The notes under the pieces are model-generated. The model saw only the letters and a list, made by a program, of their open reading frames with translations, searched no databases and was not told the DNA's origin. From Chryseobacterium sp. (GTDB lineage: Bacteria; Bacteroidota; Bacteroidia; Flavobacteriales; Weeksellaceae), in the NCBI RefSeq assembly GCF_029240215.1, contig NZ_JARBTK010000010.1:28913-92912 (forward strand): a stretch of 64,000 nt of DNA, read 5' to 3'. This document shows positions 9,301-20,316 of the stretch, piece after piece. Numbering within the stretch: position 1 is the stretch's first letter; every line of letters begins with the position of its first letter. The translations under genes were made by a program, and so were the position numbers.

Positions 9301-9790
9301 GGTATTTATATATTTTATGAAAAATAATCTTTAAAATATTCACGGTCTAAGCTCGTTCTCAAATTTTCAGTTTGAGAAAATTTAAAAGATATGACGTTTT
9401 GGTTTATAAAGGGTGTGATAAAATAGTGGGCGGGGCTATTAACGTAACTTTAGTTATACTTTATTGGTATTTAATAAGTTATAATTATGCTGAAAATAAA
9501 AAATATTATAATTGCGTAAAGTTTTGACTTTTCTAAAAAACAGAGAATGTTTTTTCTAAGTCTGTATAGAAAAACTTCATTTAGTTTTTAATGATATTAA
9601 GCATTCGTTTTTATTTGAGAATATTTGTTCTAAGATGAAGTTGAAAGTATCGTTTAGAAAGGTAGAATCGAAAAAAATTTACTTATATAAATATTAATTT
9701 ACATTCTATAATGTTAAAGTATTGATTTTTAAATAAGTATAAACAATATTTATTAGGAATAATATTGATGTTTTTTTAGATTAATATGAT
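9301..9790. other. AT-rich non-coding stretch upstream of the polysaccharide region
   Basis: About 490 nt with no credible gene on either strand. It contains an 8-bp hairpin TTCTCAAA / TTTGAGAA (9356-9378) and a short GC-richer patch near 9427-9440, then becomes very AT-rich towards the first polysaccharide gene. It probably acts as the promoter and leader region of the large cluster. I see no clear invertible-promoter repeats. Confidence 0.5.
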
Positions 9791-9798
9791 TATATTTG
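9791..9798 (+). promoter_or_regulatory. -7 box for the first polysaccharide gene
   Basis: TATATTTG (TAnnTTTG), 29 nt before ATG 9828. A TTG lies 23 nt upstream of the box as a weak -33 candidate. The box argues against the TTG at 9807 as the start codon. Confidence 0.6.
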
Positions 9799-9827
9799 CC
9801 GAATAATTGAAACACCAAAAATGGAGA

Positions 9828-11798
9828 ATGAAAAAGCTCAATAATGCTTTTGCTGCTTTGTACAAAGGGGATAATATTTTAAAACTCACGGAGTTGAGGT
9901 ATATACCACGCTGGATTGTCATTATCATTGATGTTTCTATTATTTTGATGTCAATATTTCTGTCATATGTTTTTTTGAGAAAATTAGGTGTACAGGTAAA
10001 TTTTCCTAACCATCGTCTGGAAAAAAGATTGCTTATTATTACGGTAAATCTATTGTTTATGTTTGTTTTTAAAACTTATGCAGGGATTATACGACATTCT
10101 ACTTTCTTTGATTTTTTTAAAATTATTCTTGCCTCTGGAAGTTCTTTAGTTACACTGATTTCTATAAACTTTTTTATCGAGATAATATTAGGTAAACCAC
10201 TGTATTTATACCCTACACTTTATCTTTATTTTTTCATCTCTGTATCACTGATGTTCTTTTTCAGAATGATCATTAAGCAGTTTTTTAATGTTTTGATTGA
10301 TATTAAAGGATCATCATCAAAAACGAGAGTTGCAGTCGTTGGAGTGGGAGATGCTTCTGTCTCTTTGGCAAGAGCAATTTTGCATAATCCGAATTACCCG
10401 TATCGCTTGGCTGGTTTTCTTACCAAAAGATCAGATTCAAATAAAGCAGTTTTGTTAGGGCATAAAATTTATAATATAGATTATTTTTTTAAAAATAAAA
10501 ATATTTTCAGTCAGTTTGATGCTGTTTTAATTATCAAAGAAATCATGACAAAGCGGGAACTTGAAGAATGGATGACGCTTGCTTTGGATAACGATCTTAA
10601 GGTCTTAAAAGCCCCTACAGTAAGTAAGATGCGTGACTCTGATCTGGTGGGGGGAATTCGTCAGCTTCAGATCGAAGATTTATTAAACCGCAGACCTATT
10701 AAGATTGAAAATGAAGGGGTGACAAGAAGGCATTTTGATAAAAATGTTTTGGTGACGGGAGGAGCGGGTTCTATTGGTAGTGAAATCGTCCGCCAGGTTG
10801 CTCAGTTTAAGCCTTCTCTTATTGTTGTGCTTGATCAGGCAGAATCTCCTTTGTATGAATTGGAACTCGAATTGCTTGAGAAATTTCCGGAGCAAAAATT
10901 TAAATTTGTTTTAGCTGATATTTCTAACTTTTACAGACTCGAAAAAATTTTTGAATCTTATCAGTTTTCTATGGTTTATCATGCTGCAGCATACAAGCAT
11001 GTGCCACTTATCGAAGAAAATCCTCATGAAGCTATTTTTGTCAATGTATTGGGTACAAAGAATGTGGCATTGCTCTCAAAAAAATACAAGGTAAACCGTT
11101 TTGTGATGGTATCTACAGATAAAGCGGTAAATCCGACAAATGTAATGGGAGCTTCTAAGAGAACGGCTGAGCTTTTTGTACAATCCTTGCAGAATTCGGA
11201 GAGCAACACAACAAAATTCATTACAACTCGTTTTGGTAATGTGTTAGGTTCTAACGGTTCGGTAATTCCTCATTTTAAAAAACAGATTGAAAAAGGGGGT
11301 CCGGTTACAATCACGCATCCTGACATTATCAGATACTTTATGACAATTCCTGAAGCTTGCGAATTGGTTCTTCAGGCAGGAACAATGGGTGATGGAGGGG
11401 AAATCTACGTCTTTGACATGGGAGAGCCAGTGAAGATATTAGATTTAGCCAACAGAATGATCAAATTATCAGGATTTACTCCGGATGTAGATATTAAAAT
11501 TAAATTCATTGGATTGCGTCCCGGTGAGAAGTTGTATGAGGAATTATTGAGCAATGATGCAACTACTGTTCCCACTCATCATGAAAAAATCATGATTTCC
11601 AAAGATCCGAATGTAGAATTTAACGAAATCGATTTTTTATGTAGACAAATTATAAAATCAGCAGTTAAGAAAGATAAGTTGCAGGTTGTCATGCTTTTAA
11701 AGACAATAGTGCCAGAATATATCAGCAATAATTCTGAATTTGAAGTTTTGGATAAAAAAGAAGTCGCTGATGACTTAGACTTTAATGTTATTCAATAA
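9828..11798 (+). CDS. Membrane-bound nucleotide-sugar 4,6-dehydratase (WbpM/FlaA1/PglF type)
   Basis: A 656-residue inner-membrane enzyme. The N-terminal part has about four transmembrane helices and a degenerate nucleotide-binding domain; the C-terminal part is an SDR dehydratase with the NAD(P) motif VTGGAGSIGSE and the catalytic strand VSTDKAVNPTNVMGASKRTAE. Such proteins convert UDP-GlcNAc to its 4-keto-6-deoxy form at the start of QuiNAc/bacillosamine-type sugar synthesis. The PglE-like aminotransferase at 33856 and the PglC-like transferase at 30596 fit this route. The frame is also open from TTG 9807, but ATG 9828 is preferred because of the promoter box. It is the first gene of the polysaccharide region. 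Confidence 0.88.
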   Translation: MKKLNNAFAALYKGDNILKLTELRYIPRWIVIIIDVSIILMSIFLSYVFLRKLGVQVNFPNHRLEKRLLIITVNLLFMFVFKTYAGIIRHSTFFDFFKIILASGSSLVTLISINFFIEIILGKPLYLYPTLYLYFFISVSLMFFFRMIIKQFFNVLIDIKGSSSKTRVAVVGVGDASVSLARAILHNPNYPYRLAGFLTKRSDSNKAVLLGHKIYNIDYFFKNKNIFSQFDAVLIIKEIMTKRELEEWMTLALDNDLKVLKAPTVSKMRDSDLVGGIRQLQIEDLLNRRPIKIENEGVTRRHFDKNVLVTGGAGSIGSEIVRQVAQFKPSLIVVLDQAESPLYELELELLEKFPEQKFKFVLADISNFYRLEKIFESYQFSMVYHAAAYKHVPLIEENPHEAIFVNVLGTKNVALLSKKYKVNRFVMVSTDKAVNPTNVMGASKRTAELFVQSLQNSESNTTKFITTRFGNVLGSNGSVIPHFKKQIEKGGPVTITHPDIIRYFMTIPEACELVLQAGTMGDGGEIYVFDMGEPVKILDLANRMIKLSGFTPDVDIKIKFIGLRPGEKLYEELLSNDATTVPTHHEKIMISKDPNVEFNEIDFLCRQIIKSAVKKDKLQVVMLLKTIVPEYISNNSEFEVLDKKEVADDLDFNVIQ

Positions 11799-11875
11799 CC
11801 AACTGTCTTAATGAGGAGTAACACAGTTTTTGATTTATAGTCAAAGACAATCTTTATTTTAAAAAAAAATAATCC

Positions 11876-11883
11876 TATTTTTG
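11876..11883 (+). promoter_or_regulatory. Candidate -7 box before wza
   Basis: TATTTTTG (TAnnTTTG) lies 18 nt before ATG 11901 and overlaps the in-frame GTG at 11883. This suggests an internal promoter for the export genes. Confidence 0.5.
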
Positions 11884-11900
11884 TGAAAAAATTATCAGAA

Positions 11901-12710
11901 ATGACCTTAAAAAAATATTTTATTTACAGTTTTCTCAGTTTAGCAGTATTTTCTTGTGCACCAAGACAGGAAATCAATTACATGCAGGATATTGATAATA
12001 TTGCATTGGAAAACTCTATTAAAAACAGCAGAAGCACATTACAGCCGGGTGATAAATTAATTATTAGTGTGACGGCGAAGGACATGGATGTGGTGCAGCC
12101 GTTTAATCAGAACTATTCGTCAAGTTCAACAATTACACAGTATTCTAATCCAAGTTCTAACAGTCTGCCTCAGCAGCTGCCGGTTTCCGGAGCTACTTAT
12201 ATTGTAGATACGGATAGTAATATCACGTTTCCGCAAATTGGCGTGGTAAGTGCAAAGAATGAGGATGTTGAGACCATGAGAGTGAAATTGACAAATCTTA
12301 TCTCAGAGTACGTTAAAAATCCTGTGGTGGAAATCAAGTTGATCAATTTCAAAGTTTCTGTTTTGGGAGAAGTTGCGAGACCGGGTACGTATGTTATGCC
12401 GGATGGAGGTTCTACATTATTAGGAGCTTTGGGATTAGCAGGAGATCTTACCGTATTTGGCGTTAGAACCAACGTATTGGTGGTAAGAAATATTGATGGA
12501 CAGATTACCAAAGAAAGAATAGATTTAACGAGCGCACAGTTTATCAATTCTCCTTATTATTATCTTAAACAGAATGATATGATTTATGTACAGCCTAATG
12601 CCAACAGAGAAAAAGCTTCAAGAATAGATCCTAATACAGGATTGTACATATCCGTTGCATCAGTTATTGCTTCTTTGGTCATTGGAGTTTTAGCCCTTAC
12701 AAAAAATTAA
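11901..12710 (+). CDS. wza: Wza-type outer-membrane polysaccharide export lipoprotein
   Basis: A 269-residue secreted lipoprotein. The signal peptide ends at AVFSC, where the Cys is the probable lipidation site. It has the polysaccharide export domain (LQPGDKLIISVTAKDMDV ... YIVDTDSNITFPQIG) and a SLBB segment (VSVLGEVARPGTYVMPDGG), then a C-terminal transmembrane-like helix (SVASVIASLVIGVLALT). It would form the outer-membrane channel together with the Wzc protein encoded next. GTG 11883 could extend the protein by six residues but overlaps the promoter box, so ATG 11901 is chosen. This is the only wza in the window although there are two wzc genes. Confidence 0.88.
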   Translation: MTLKKYFIYSFLSLAVFSCAPRQEINYMQDIDNIALENSIKNSRSTLQPGDKLIISVTAKDMDVVQPFNQNYSSSSTITQYSNPSSNSLPQQLPVSGATYIVDTDSNITFPQIGVVSAKNEDVETMRVKLTNLISEYVKNPVVEIKLINFKVSVLGEVARPGTYVMPDGGSTLLGALGLAGDLTVFGVRTNVLVVRNIDGQITKERIDLTSAQFINSPYYYLKQNDMIYVQPNANREKASRIDPNTGLYISVASVIASLVIGVLALTKN

Positions 12711-12731
12711 TCTCACGAATACTTCTTTATT

Positions 12732-15110
12732 TTGGATTATAATCAGACACAGATTCATAACGAGGCTCAGGAAGAGTCTTTGAACATCAGAGAAATTCTA
12801 AAGCCTTATATCAATCGTTGGTATTGGTTTGTAATAGGTGCAATTATTACACTTATTGCAGCATGGTTCTTTTTAAGATACAGTATTCCTGTATATAGTA
12901 CAGAATCAACATTATTAATCAAAGAAGTTAAAAAATCTTCCGCAGGTCAGCCGGATATGTCTGTAATATCCGAACTGAGCGGTATCGGAGGAATGGGCAC
13001 CAACTCTGTGGATAATGAAATAGAGATCTTAAAATCTAAAAAACTAATGCTTTCTGTCGTAAGAGAAAAAGCATTGGAAACCAATATTTATGCTAAAGGA
13101 AAAATAAAAGAAACAGAATTATACAAAGAAACTTCTCCGTTTCTTGTAAGAATAATCAGTGAGAACAAAAAAGCCAGATATCCGAATAAAGAAGTTATGG
13201 CTAAGATAAGTGGCAACAAAATTGTCATTGAATCTGAAGATTTTCGCAATAGCATACAGACTGAGTTTAATAAATCTGTGACGATGCCGTTTGGTGTGAT
13301 TATGTTTCAGAAAAACGCTGCGTATAGAACCAAAAGTTCAGGTAAAGGAGACTTTAGATTGCAGTTTATGTCCGGGATGAACAGAGCCAGATATTATCTG
13401 ACTAAACTCAATGTAAGCCTGGTACAGAAAGAAGCGACTGTACTCAAAATATCAATGAATGATCCCGTTCCTGAAAAAGCAGTAGATATTATTAACGGGT
13501 TAGCGGTAAATTATAACCGGGAAGCTATTTTGGATAAAAATTCAGAAGCTCAAAAAACGGCCAGTTTCATAGATGAAAGGATTAATCTCATCAGCAAGGA
13601 GCTTGGAACGGTGGAGTCGCAAAAGGAAGATTTTAAGCTTCGAAATAACATAGCGGATATTCAGACTGAAGCAGAATTATCTTTGGAAACTGCAATGAGC
13701 AGCCGCCAAAAGCAATTGGAAACCGAGTCACAACTTGAGCTGGTGAATGGTTTGCTGAGTTCTGTCAGCAAGCAGGGAGCGTATCAGGTTTTGCCGCTTA
13801 ATGTGGGGCTTTCGGACCCTGGGATTGTTTCTAATATTGCCACGTATAATCAATTGGTGATCGATAGAAACAGATTGCTTGAGAATTCTTCCACGGTAAA
13901 CCCTGTTGTTCAGAATATTAGCAATCAGATTAACAGCATGCGGAGTTCTGTCATTCAAAGTTTACAGAAAAGCAGATCAGCGTTACAAATTTCAAAAAAT
14001 ACAATTCTTGGTGAACAAAACAGATTGTCCGGAAGAATCTCAAAAATTCCTGTGCAGGAGAAAATGTTCAGAAGCATTGAAAGACAACAGAATATAAAGG
14101 AGCAGCTTTATTTGCTATTACTGCAAAAAAGGGAAGAAGCTGCAATTTCATTAGCTATAGCAGCTCCTAAAGCAAGAATTGTGGATGATGCATTGACAAA
14201 CCCGGCTCCTGTTTCTCCGAAGAAAATGATTATTTATCTGGGAGCTTTAATTGTTGGTTTGTTAATTCCTTTTGCCATCATTTACCTTTTGGAGTTATTC
14301 AACAATAAAATTAAAACAAAGCAGGACCTTGAAAAACTTCTTGAGGGTGCTGCAGTTCTTGGAGAACTTCCCTCATTGGAAAAAGGCGATCCTGAAATCG
14401 TACAGCTGAATGATTTATCTCCTTTAGCGGAATCATTCAGAATTTTAATTACCAACATAAATTTTATGTTGCCTAAAAATAAGAAAGGCAACGTCATCTT
14501 TGTAACTTCTACAGTCAAGGGTGAAGGGAAAACTTTTACTTCTGTAAACCTGGCATTGACTCTGGCTACCCCGCGAAAAAAAGTAGTGATTATTGGCTCT
14601 GATATACGTAATCCTCAGTTACAAAGGTATAACGAAGGTAGAAGAGGTTTGGTGGGTCTGTCGGAATTCATGTATGATGACGAGATGGGTTTATCAGAAA
14701 TCATTCATCCAACTTCGTTTAATCCACATTGCGATGTGATTTATTCGGGTGCGATTACACCAAATCCTACCGAATTATTATCGAATGGAAGGTATCAGGA
14801 ATTGATTGAAAGTTTAAAGCCTTTATATGATTATATAATTTTAGATACGGCGCCATTAATGCTGGTGACAGATTCATTTCTTATTTCAGATGTTGCTGAT
14901 GTTACGGTGTATGTTACAAGATCGGGTTATACAGAAAAGGAATTGATGAGTTTCATCAACAAGCAGATAAAAGATAAGAAAATTAATAATGTAGGTTTGG
15001 TGCTGAATGATGTAAGCAAAATGAACAGTGGATATGGTTATGGTTACAAATATGGCTATGGCTATGGAGCAGATCATCAAAAATCGTGGTGGGAAAAAAT
15101 ATTCAAATAG
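12732..15110 (+). CDS. wzc: Wzc-like polysaccharide co-polymerase / BY-kinase, copy 1
   Basis: A 792-residue inner-membrane protein controlling chain length and export. Layout: transmembrane helix 1 at about 31-50 ([18 protein letters not shown]), a periplasmic Wzz-type domain with coiled-coil character (about 270-460), helix 2 at about 500-520, then a cytosolic tyrosine autokinase with Walker A GEGKT (residues 597-601), Walker A' [12 protein letters not shown] and Walker [15 protein letters not shown]. It ends in a Tyr/Gly-rich tail ([14 protein letters not shown]), the usual autophosphorylation cluster. No ATG is available near the start; TTG 12732 fits because the second copy begins similarly (MDQ). 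It follows wza by 21 nt. Confidence 0.92.
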   Translation: MDYNQTQIHNEAQEESLNIREILKPYINRWYWFVIGAIITLIAAWFFLRYSIPVYSTESTLLIKEVKKSSAGQPDMSVISELSGIGGMGTNSVDNEIEILKSKKLMLSVVREKALETNIYAKGKIKETELYKETSPFLVRIISENKKARYPNKEVMAKISGNKIVIESEDFRNSIQTEFNKSVTMPFGVIMFQKNAAYRTKSSGKGDFRLQFMSGMNRARYYLTKLNVSLVQKEATVLKISMNDPVPEKAVDIINGLAVNYNREAILDKNSEAQKTASFIDERINLISKELGTVESQKEDFKLRNNIADIQTEAELSLETAMSSRQKQLETESQLELVNGLLSSVSKQGAYQVLPLNVGLSDPGIVSNIATYNQLVIDRNRLLENSSTVNPVVQNISNQINSMRSSVIQSLQKSRSALQISKNTILGEQNRLSGRISKIPVQEKMFRSIERQQNIKEQLYLLLLQKREEAAISLAIAAPKARIVDDALTNPAPVSPKKMIIYLGALIVGLLIPFAIIYLLELFNNKIKTKQDLEKLLEGAAVLGELPSLEKGDPEIVQLNDLSPLAESFRILITNINFMLPKNKKGNVIFVTSTVKGEGKTFTSVNLALTLATPRKKVVIIGSDIRNPQLQRYNEGRRGLVGLSEFMYDDEMGLSEIIHPTSFNPHCDVIYSGAITPNPTELLSNGRYQELIESLKPLYDYIILDTAPLMLVTDSFLISDVADVTVYVTRSGYTEKELMSFINKQIKDKKINNVGLVLNDVSKMNSGYGYGYKYGYGYGADHQKSWWEKIFK

Positions 15111-15180
15111 GAGTATTTTAAGAAAATAACTTTATATCATTCAAGGCATATACTGAGCCTAATGTAATTCAAATTATAAT

Positions 15181-16491
15181 ATGGATAAAAAACAGAAAAT
15201 CGTGGTTATCGGATTAGGATACGTAGGTTTGCCATTAGCAAGGTTATTTGCCACAAAATACCCGGTAGTGGGGTTTGATATAAATAATAAAAGAATAGAA
15301 GAATTAAAACTAGGGGTAGATTCTACATTAGAAGTGGAAGACGATATCCTGCAACAAGTTATTGTAAATGAAAATCCGATAAAGAACAATGCTAATATTG
15401 GATTGTACTGTTCTGAAAATCTGGAAGATATAAAAGAAGCAAATATTTATATTGTAACCGTTCCTACACCGGTTGACAGAAATAACCGTCCGGATCTGAC
15501 ACCTTTGCATAAATCGAGTGAAACGGTAGGTAAGGTATTAAAGCAAAACGACATCGTAATCTATGAATCTACAGTTTATCCGGGAGTTACAGAGGAAGAA
15601 TGTGTTCCGGTGCTGGAAAAAGTTTCCGGGTTAAAGTTTAATGTAGATTTTTTTGTAGGCTATTCTCCTGAACGTATAAATCCGGGAGATAAAGAACACA
15701 CAGTTGATAAAATATTGAAAGTAACTTCAGGTTCTACACCCGAAATAGGTCAGGTTGTAGATGAGCTGTACCGTTCAATAATAACCGCAGGTACTCATTT
15801 AGCTCCCACAATTAAAGTAGCTGAGGCTTCAAAAGTCATTGAGAATTCACAACGCGACATTAATATTGCTTTTATTAATGAATTGGCAAAAATATTTTCA
15901 TTGATGAATATTGACACACACGATGTTTTGGAAGCGGCAGGAACAAAATGGAATTTTCTTAAGTTTAAACCAGGTTTAGTAGGTGGTCATTGTATAGGAG
16001 TTGATCCGTTTTATCTTGCCCAAAAAGCTCAGGAAGTAGGTTACTATTCAGAACTTATTTTAGCAGCTCGCAGATTAAATGATTCTATGGGATCTTTTGT
16101 TGCCTCTCAGGTCGTTAAATTAATGATTAAAAACGAAATTAAGGTTAAGGGGGCAAAAGTTCTTAATCTAGGTATAACTTTTAAAGAAAACTGTCCAGAT
16201 GTTCGTAATACAAAGGCTGTAGATGTTATAGAAGCACTTGAAGAATATGGAGTTGAAGTGCTTACTTATGATCCTTGGGCAAATTACGAGGAAGTTAAGC
16301 ATGAATATAACATAAATTTTCTATCAGTTTTGGGAGATGAAGTTAAAAAGTCTCATTTTGATGCTATAATTTTAACGGTAGCACATCAAGAGTTTCTAGA
16401 TATTGATTGGTCTCTGTATTTAAATGAGAATGGTGTTTTATATGATGTTAAAGGAGCTCTTTTAAAAGAAAATGTAAATAAAAGACTTTAA
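15181..16491 (+). CDS. UDP-sugar C6 dehydrogenase (TviB/WbpO type)
   Basis: A 436-residue NAD-dependent enzyme that oxidises the C6 hydroxyl of a UDP-N-acetylhexosamine to a uronic acid. Motifs: Rossmann GLGYVGLPLA at the N-terminus, IYIVTVPTPVD, the conserved YESTVYPGVTEE, and the catalytic cysteine in GGHCIGVDPFYLAQ. The C-terminal UDP-binding domain is complete, with CPDVRNTKAVDVIEALEEYG. The form resembles TviB/WbpO, which make UDP-GalNAcA, rather than UDP-glucose dehydrogenase; the exact substrate is an inference. It lies 70 nt after wzc and precedes the dTDP-amino-sugar genes. Confidence 0.88.
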   Translation: MDKKQKIVVIGLGYVGLPLARLFATKYPVVGFDINNKRIEELKLGVDSTLEVEDDILQQVIVNENPIKNNANIGLYCSENLEDIKEANIYIVTVPTPVDRNNRPDLTPLHKSSETVGKVLKQNDIVIYESTVYPGVTEEECVPVLEKVSGLKFNVDFFVGYSPERINPGDKEHTVDKILKVTSGSTPEIGQVVDELYRSIITAGTHLAPTIKVAEASKVIENSQRDINIAFINELAKIFSLMNIDTHDVLEAAGTKWNFLKFKPGLVGGHCIGVDPFYLAQKAQEVGYYSELILAARRLNDSMGSFVASQVVKLMIKNEIKVKGAKVLNLGITFKENCPDVRNTKAVDVIEALEEYGVEVLTYDPWANYEEVKHEYNINFLSVLGDEVKKSHFDAIILTVAHQEFLDIDWSLYLNENGVLYDVKGALLKENVNKRL

Positions 16492-16546
16492 AAAATATTA
16501 ATCTTGTATCAATTTAGTTAGTTTTTACAGGTAGATCTATAATTAT

Positions 16547-16948
16547 ATGAAGCCGAAAATAATTAATCTTCCCAAGATTTTAGACAAACGTGGTAATTTA
16601 TCTTTTTTTGAATACCCAAATCAATTATCATTTGAAATTGTTCGTACATATTGGATCTATGATGTTCCTGGTGGTGAAATAAGAGGAGGACATGCATTTA
16701 AAGAACAGCAAGAGTTTATTATTGCATTATCAGGAAGTTTTGATGTTATTTTGCATGATGGGGAGAAAGAAGATAAATTCTCTTTAAATCGTTCTTATAA
16801 TGGTTTATATATACCAAATATGTATTGGAGAAGTTTAGAAAACTTTTCAACTAACTCACTTGCGCTGATAGTTTCTGATAAATCTTATAATGAAACAGAT
16901 TATATCAGAAATTTTGAAGAATTTAAAATTTTAAAAAATGGTATTTAA
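16547..16948 (+). CDS. FdtA/WxcM-like sugar 3,4-ketoisomerase, copy 1 (altered active site)
   Basis: A single-domain cupin of 133 residues in the family that isomerises dTDP-4-keto-6-deoxyglucose to the 3-keto sugar. The N-terminal DKRGNLSFFEYP and the core RGGHAFKEQQEF, followed by ALSGSFDVILHDG, are diagnostic. The usual active-site pair is His-x-His (RGGHxHK); here the second His is Phe (HAF), unlike copy 2, which reads HSH. It may have changed chemistry or act with copy 2. The stop overlaps the next gene by 11 nt, so translation is coupled. Confidence 0.75.
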   Translation: MKPKIINLPKILDKRGNLSFFEYPNQLSFEIVRTYWIYDVPGGEIRGGHAFKEQQEFIIALSGSFDVILHDGEKEDKFSLNRSYNGLYIPNMYWRSLENFSTNSLALIVSDKSYNETDYIRNFEEFKILKNGI

Positions 16949-17354
16949 TGTTGATGATTGCAAAATTGTAGAATTACCGATCGTACATAACGAAAGTGGC
17001 AACATTACTGTACTTGAAAATCAAATGAATATTCCATTTGATATCCGAAGAGTATATTATTTATATGATGTGCCAATGGATGCTGAACGTGGTGGTCATT
17101 CTCATTATGAGCTACAGCAATATGTTGTTGCAGCCAGTGGCTCTTTTACATTTGTATTAGACGATGGAACGAAAAAAAAAGAATTTTTTCTAAACCATCC
17201 TAATAAAGCATTGCATATTAAACCAGGAATATGGCGCGAAATGAAAGGTTTCTCCAGTGGAAGTATATGTTTGGTATTAGCATCTATGGAATATACAGAG
17301 ATGGATTATATAAGAGATTATAATGAATTTTTAAATCATAGAAAGAATGGCTAA
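16938..17354 (+). CDS. fdtA: FdtA/QdtA-like dTDP-sugar 3,4-ketoisomerase, copy 2
   Basis: A 138-residue cupin, paralogous to its upstream neighbour. It keeps the complete active-site pattern [13 protein letters not shown] with two histidines, and the conserved [12 protein letters not shown] and [11 protein letters not shown] segments. It should convert dTDP-4-keto-6-deoxy-D-glucose to a 3-keto isomer on the way to dTDP-Fuc3NAc or dTDP-Qui3NAc; the two products cannot be told apart by eye. It overlaps genes on both sides (11 nt and 8 nt) in a tight fdtA-fdtA-fdtC-fdtB block. Confidence 0.85.
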   Translation: MVFNVDDCKIVELPIVHNESGNITVLENQMNIPFDIRRVYYLYDVPMDAERGGHSHYELQQYVVAASGSFTFVLDDGTKKKEFFLNHPNKALHIKPGIWREMKGFSSGSICLVLASMEYTEMDYIRDYNEFLNHRKNG

Positions 17355-17808
17355 AATACATCCTTTATCTGATGTTCAAAGCGAAAATATTGGTGAAGAT
17401 ACAATGATATGGCAATATTGTGTTGTTTTAAAAAATGCCGTAATTGGTGATAACTGCAATATTAACTGCCAGGTTTTTATTGAAAATGATGTGAAAATTG
17501 GAAATAATGTAACAATAAAACCGGGTGTTCAAATTTGGGATGGGATTACTTTGGAAGATAATGTTTTTATAGGTCCAAATGTAACATTCACAAATGATTT
17601 AATGCCCCGATCAAAACAAAAGGATTGGGTGTGTCTCAAAACGATTGTAAAACGTGGAGCTTCTATAGGCGCAAATGCTACTATATTACCTGGGCTGATT
17701 ATCGGTGAAAATGCAATGATTGGTGCTGGATCTGTAGTAATTAACAATGTGCCTGCAAATACTTTATGGGTTGGTAACCCTGCAAAACAAATAAAACAAA
17801 TAAAATGA
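17347..17808 (+). CDS. fdtC: FdtC-like dTDP-amino-sugar N-acetyltransferase
   Basis: A 153-residue left-handed beta-helix acyltransferase with hexapeptide repeats ([40 protein letters not shown]). Related to FdtC/QdtC and the N-terminal half of WxcM, which acetylate the 3-amino group made by the downstream aminotransferase. The position between a ketoisomerase and a DegT-type aminotransferase, with overlaps of 8 nt and 4 nt, supports this role. Confidence 0.85.
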   Translation: MAKIHPLSDVQSENIGEDTMIWQYCVVLKNAVIGDNCNINCQVFIENDVKIGNNVTIKPGVQIWDGITLEDNVFIGPNVTFTNDLMPRSKQKDWVCLKTIVKRGASIGANATILPGLIIGENAMIGAGSVVINNVPANTLWVGNPAKQIKQIK

Positions 17809-18911
17809 AAAACCTTCCGTTTTTATCTTTTGAAGAAACTAACAAAACCATTAAAGCAGAAATCCTTGAGTCTTTTGAATCATTTTTTGATAGTGGGTGG
17901 TATGTTCTTGGTGAAAAGGTAAAGAATTTTGAACAGGAATATGCAAGATTTAATCAAGTTGATCATGTAATAGGAGTAAGCAATGGCTTAGATGCATTGC
18001 ATATTGCACTCAAAACTTTAGGTATTGGAAAAGGAGATGAAGTTATCATTCCTTCTAATACTTATATTGCAACTGCTTTAGCCGTTTCTTATGTAGGAGC
18101 TACGCCGGTTTTTGTAGAGCCTGATATTGATACTTATAATTTAGATTCTACAAAAATAGAAAATTCTATTACCTCTAAAACCAAAGCAATCATGCCTGTA
18201 CACCTGTACGGTCAGGCTTGTGAGATGGAATCAATTATGAAAATTGCTGACAGGAACGGATTATTTGTAATTGAAGACAATGCACAATCTCAAGGAGCTT
18301 CCTACAATGGGAAGTTAACCGGAAGCTGGGGAGACATCAATGGAACGAGTTTTTATCCAGGGAAGAATTTGGGAGCTTTGGGAGATGCAGGAGCAATTAC
18401 TACCAACAACAAAGAATTAGCCCAAAAAGCAGCAGTACTTAGAAATTACGGATCTGAAAAAAAATATTATAATGAAGTAATCGGATTCAATATGCGTCTA
18501 GATGAGTGTCAAGCTGGTTTTTTATCAATTAAACTTCGTTACTTGAATGAGTGGACAAAACAAAGACAAGAAATTGCTGGATGGTATAACGAAGCTATGA
18601 AAGATTTCTCAGATTTAATTCTTCCAAAAGTTGCTCAAAATGCAACCCATTCTTATCATTTATATGTAATTCGAACCAATAGAAGAGATGAATTACAAAA
18701 GCATTTGGCAGAAAATGGAGTGGGGTCTCTGATTCACTATCCAATTCCTCCACATTTGCAGAAAGCTTATCAGAATTTAGGGCTTAAAAAGGGTGATTTT
18801 CCGATTGCGGAAGAAATGGCTGACAGTTGTCTGAGTTTGCCTATATGGCCTGGGATGACATTTGAAATGATTGAGATAATCACGGATATTATTAAATCCT
18901 TTAAAGTATGA
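17805..18911 (+). CDS. fdtB: FdtB/QdtB-like sugar aminotransferase (DegT/DnrJ/EryC1/StrS)
   Basis: A 368-residue PLP-dependent aminotransferase expected to place the 3-amino group on the keto sugar made by FdtA. Typical features: [18 protein letters not shown] near the N-terminus, [35 protein letters not shown] with the cofactor aspartate, and the Schiff-base lysine in [17 protein letters not shown]. The C-terminal [14 protein letters not shown] is usual for this subgroup. It starts within the fdtC stop (4-nt overlap) and overlaps the flippase gene by 4 nt. Confidence 0.9.
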   Translation: MKNLPFLSFEETNKTIKAEILESFESFFDSGWYVLGEKVKNFEQEYARFNQVDHVIGVSNGLDALHIALKTLGIGKGDEVIIPSNTYIATALAVSYVGATPVFVEPDIDTYNLDSTKIENSITSKTKAIMPVHLYGQACEMESIMKIADRNGLFVIEDNAQSQGASYNGKLTGSWGDINGTSFYPGKNLGALGDAGAITTNNKELAQKAAVLRNYGSEKKYYNEVIGFNMRLDECQAGFLSIKLRYLNEWTKQRQEIAGWYNEAMKDFSDLILPKVAQNATHSYHLYVIRTNRRDELQKHLAENGVGSLIHYPIPPHLQKAYQNLGLKKGDFPIAEEMADSCLSLPIWPGMTFEMIEIITDIIKSFKV

Positions 18912-20263
18912 AACTTCAGCCTTTAAATATATTCTCAAAAACCTCTGATAGAACAAGTGTTATTAAAAAGAATATTATTGGTTCTTTTCTTATTAAAGGA
19001 TTAGGGTTATTTGTTTCTTTGGCATTAGTTCCACTTACAATCAATCTGCTTAATCAGGAAAAATATGGTGTCTGGATGACAATTTTTTCAATAGTATCTT
19101 GGTTTAATCTAATGGATATTGGTATTGGAAATGGCTTTAGAAATAAATTTGCGGAAGCGGTTGCATTAAATGACAAAATTTTAGCAAAAGAGTATGTGCA
19201 AACTCTTTATTCATCTATGCTTATTGTCACAGCGATTTTTTTTTTAATTTTCTCTGTTACTAGTATATTTTTGAATTGGAAGGTAATTCTAAACTTACCC
19301 TCAGATTTTGATGAAAATATGAATCTGGTTGTCTGGGTAGTTTTTATGCTTTTTTGTCTTCAGCTTTACACAAAAAATATCTCAATTATATTTTTGTCAT
19401 TGCAGAAAACAACCTTTAGTAACTTGCTTATTTTTTTAGGCAATTTATTAGCACTTATTTTTATTTATATTTTGAAAATAGCAAATCTTAATTCACTTCT
19501 TTCTATAGCTGTCGCATTTATGTTAGCTCCTATAGTGATTTTTGTTATTATATCAATCTATTCTTTTTCGGGAAACCTAAAAATCTACAAACCTAAATTA
19601 TTCACCATTCCTCAAAAGGAGTTAGTTAAGAACTTAATGGGGCTTGGCTTAAAGTTTTTTGTAATCCAAGCAGGAGCCATTTTTATGTATGGGATGGGAA
19701 ACATAATTGTAACACAGTTGTTTAGCCCTTCTGATGTTACTCCATATAGTGTTGCTTTTCGACTATTTTCTTCAGCACAGGTAGTTTTTTCAATAATTAT
19801 CACTCCTTTTTGGTCCGCATTTACAGAAGCAAATACAAAAAAAGATATGACATGGATAAGAAAGTCAATCCGTAATTTAATTCTTATATGGCTTATTTTT
19901 TCCTTCGGAATTATCGTTTTATGGGTTTTATCACCATATATTTTTAAAGTTTGGACTCCTGATGTTGTTGTATCAACATCACTAGCATTACAGTTTTGTA
20001 TATTTATAATTATAAATACAGGTTTATCAATATTTATTTATTATCTGTCAGGGACGGGAAAGATATCAATTCTATTTATGTGTACCATTGCTCAGTGTAT
20101 TATTTATATACCATTATCAATTTTTTTAGCAAGAACACTTAATATAGGTTTAGATGGCGTAATATTATCCACGAACATTTTATTATTTGTAACCTTATTT
20201 TTTATTGCATTACAAACAAAAAAGATAGTTAGTGAAAAAGCTTATGGTATTTGGAATAAGTAA
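18908..20263 (+). CDS. wzx: Wzx-type polysaccharide flippase, module 1
   Basis: A 451-residue membrane protein with about 12 to 14 hydrophobic segments, in the oligosaccharide translocase (MOP) superfamily. The N-terminal [33 protein letters not shown] pattern and the motif [16 protein letters not shown] are typical of O-antigen flippases. It would move undecaprenyl-linked repeat units to the periplasmic side for Wzy. Codon content is very AT-rich, as is usual for such genes. Confidence 0.88.
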   Translation: MKLQPLNIFSKTSDRTSVIKKNIIGSFLIKGLGLFVSLALVPLTINLLNQEKYGVWMTIFSIVSWFNLMDIGIGNGFRNKFAEAVALNDKILAKEYVQTLYSSMLIVTAIFFLIFSVTSIFLNWKVILNLPSDFDENMNLVVWVVFMLFCLQLYTKNISIIFLSLQKTTFSNLLIFLGNLLALIFIYILKIANLNSLLSIAVAFMLAPIVIFVIISIYSFSGNLKIYKPKLFTIPQKELVKNLMGLGLKFFVIQAGAIFMYGMGNIIVTQLFSPSDVTPYSVAFRLFSSAQVVFSIIITPFWSAFTEANTKKDMTWIRKSIRNLILIWLIFSFGIIVLWVLSPYIFKVWTPDVVVSTSLALQFCIFIIINTGLSIFIYYLSGTGKISILFMCTIAQCIIYIPLSIFLARTLNIGLDGVILSTNILLFVTLFFIALQTKKIVSEKAYGIWNK

Positions 20264-20316
20264 TTAATGTAAGCAGTTATAATAGTATTAATTGATTAAT
20301 AAATAATTAGTTAAAA

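Noticed and set aside
15010..15070. A short tandem GGATATGGTTATGG-like DNA repeat at the end of wzc copy 1
   Set aside because: It simply encodes the Tyr/Gly-rich tail usual for BY-kinases; a matching tail occurs in copy 2.
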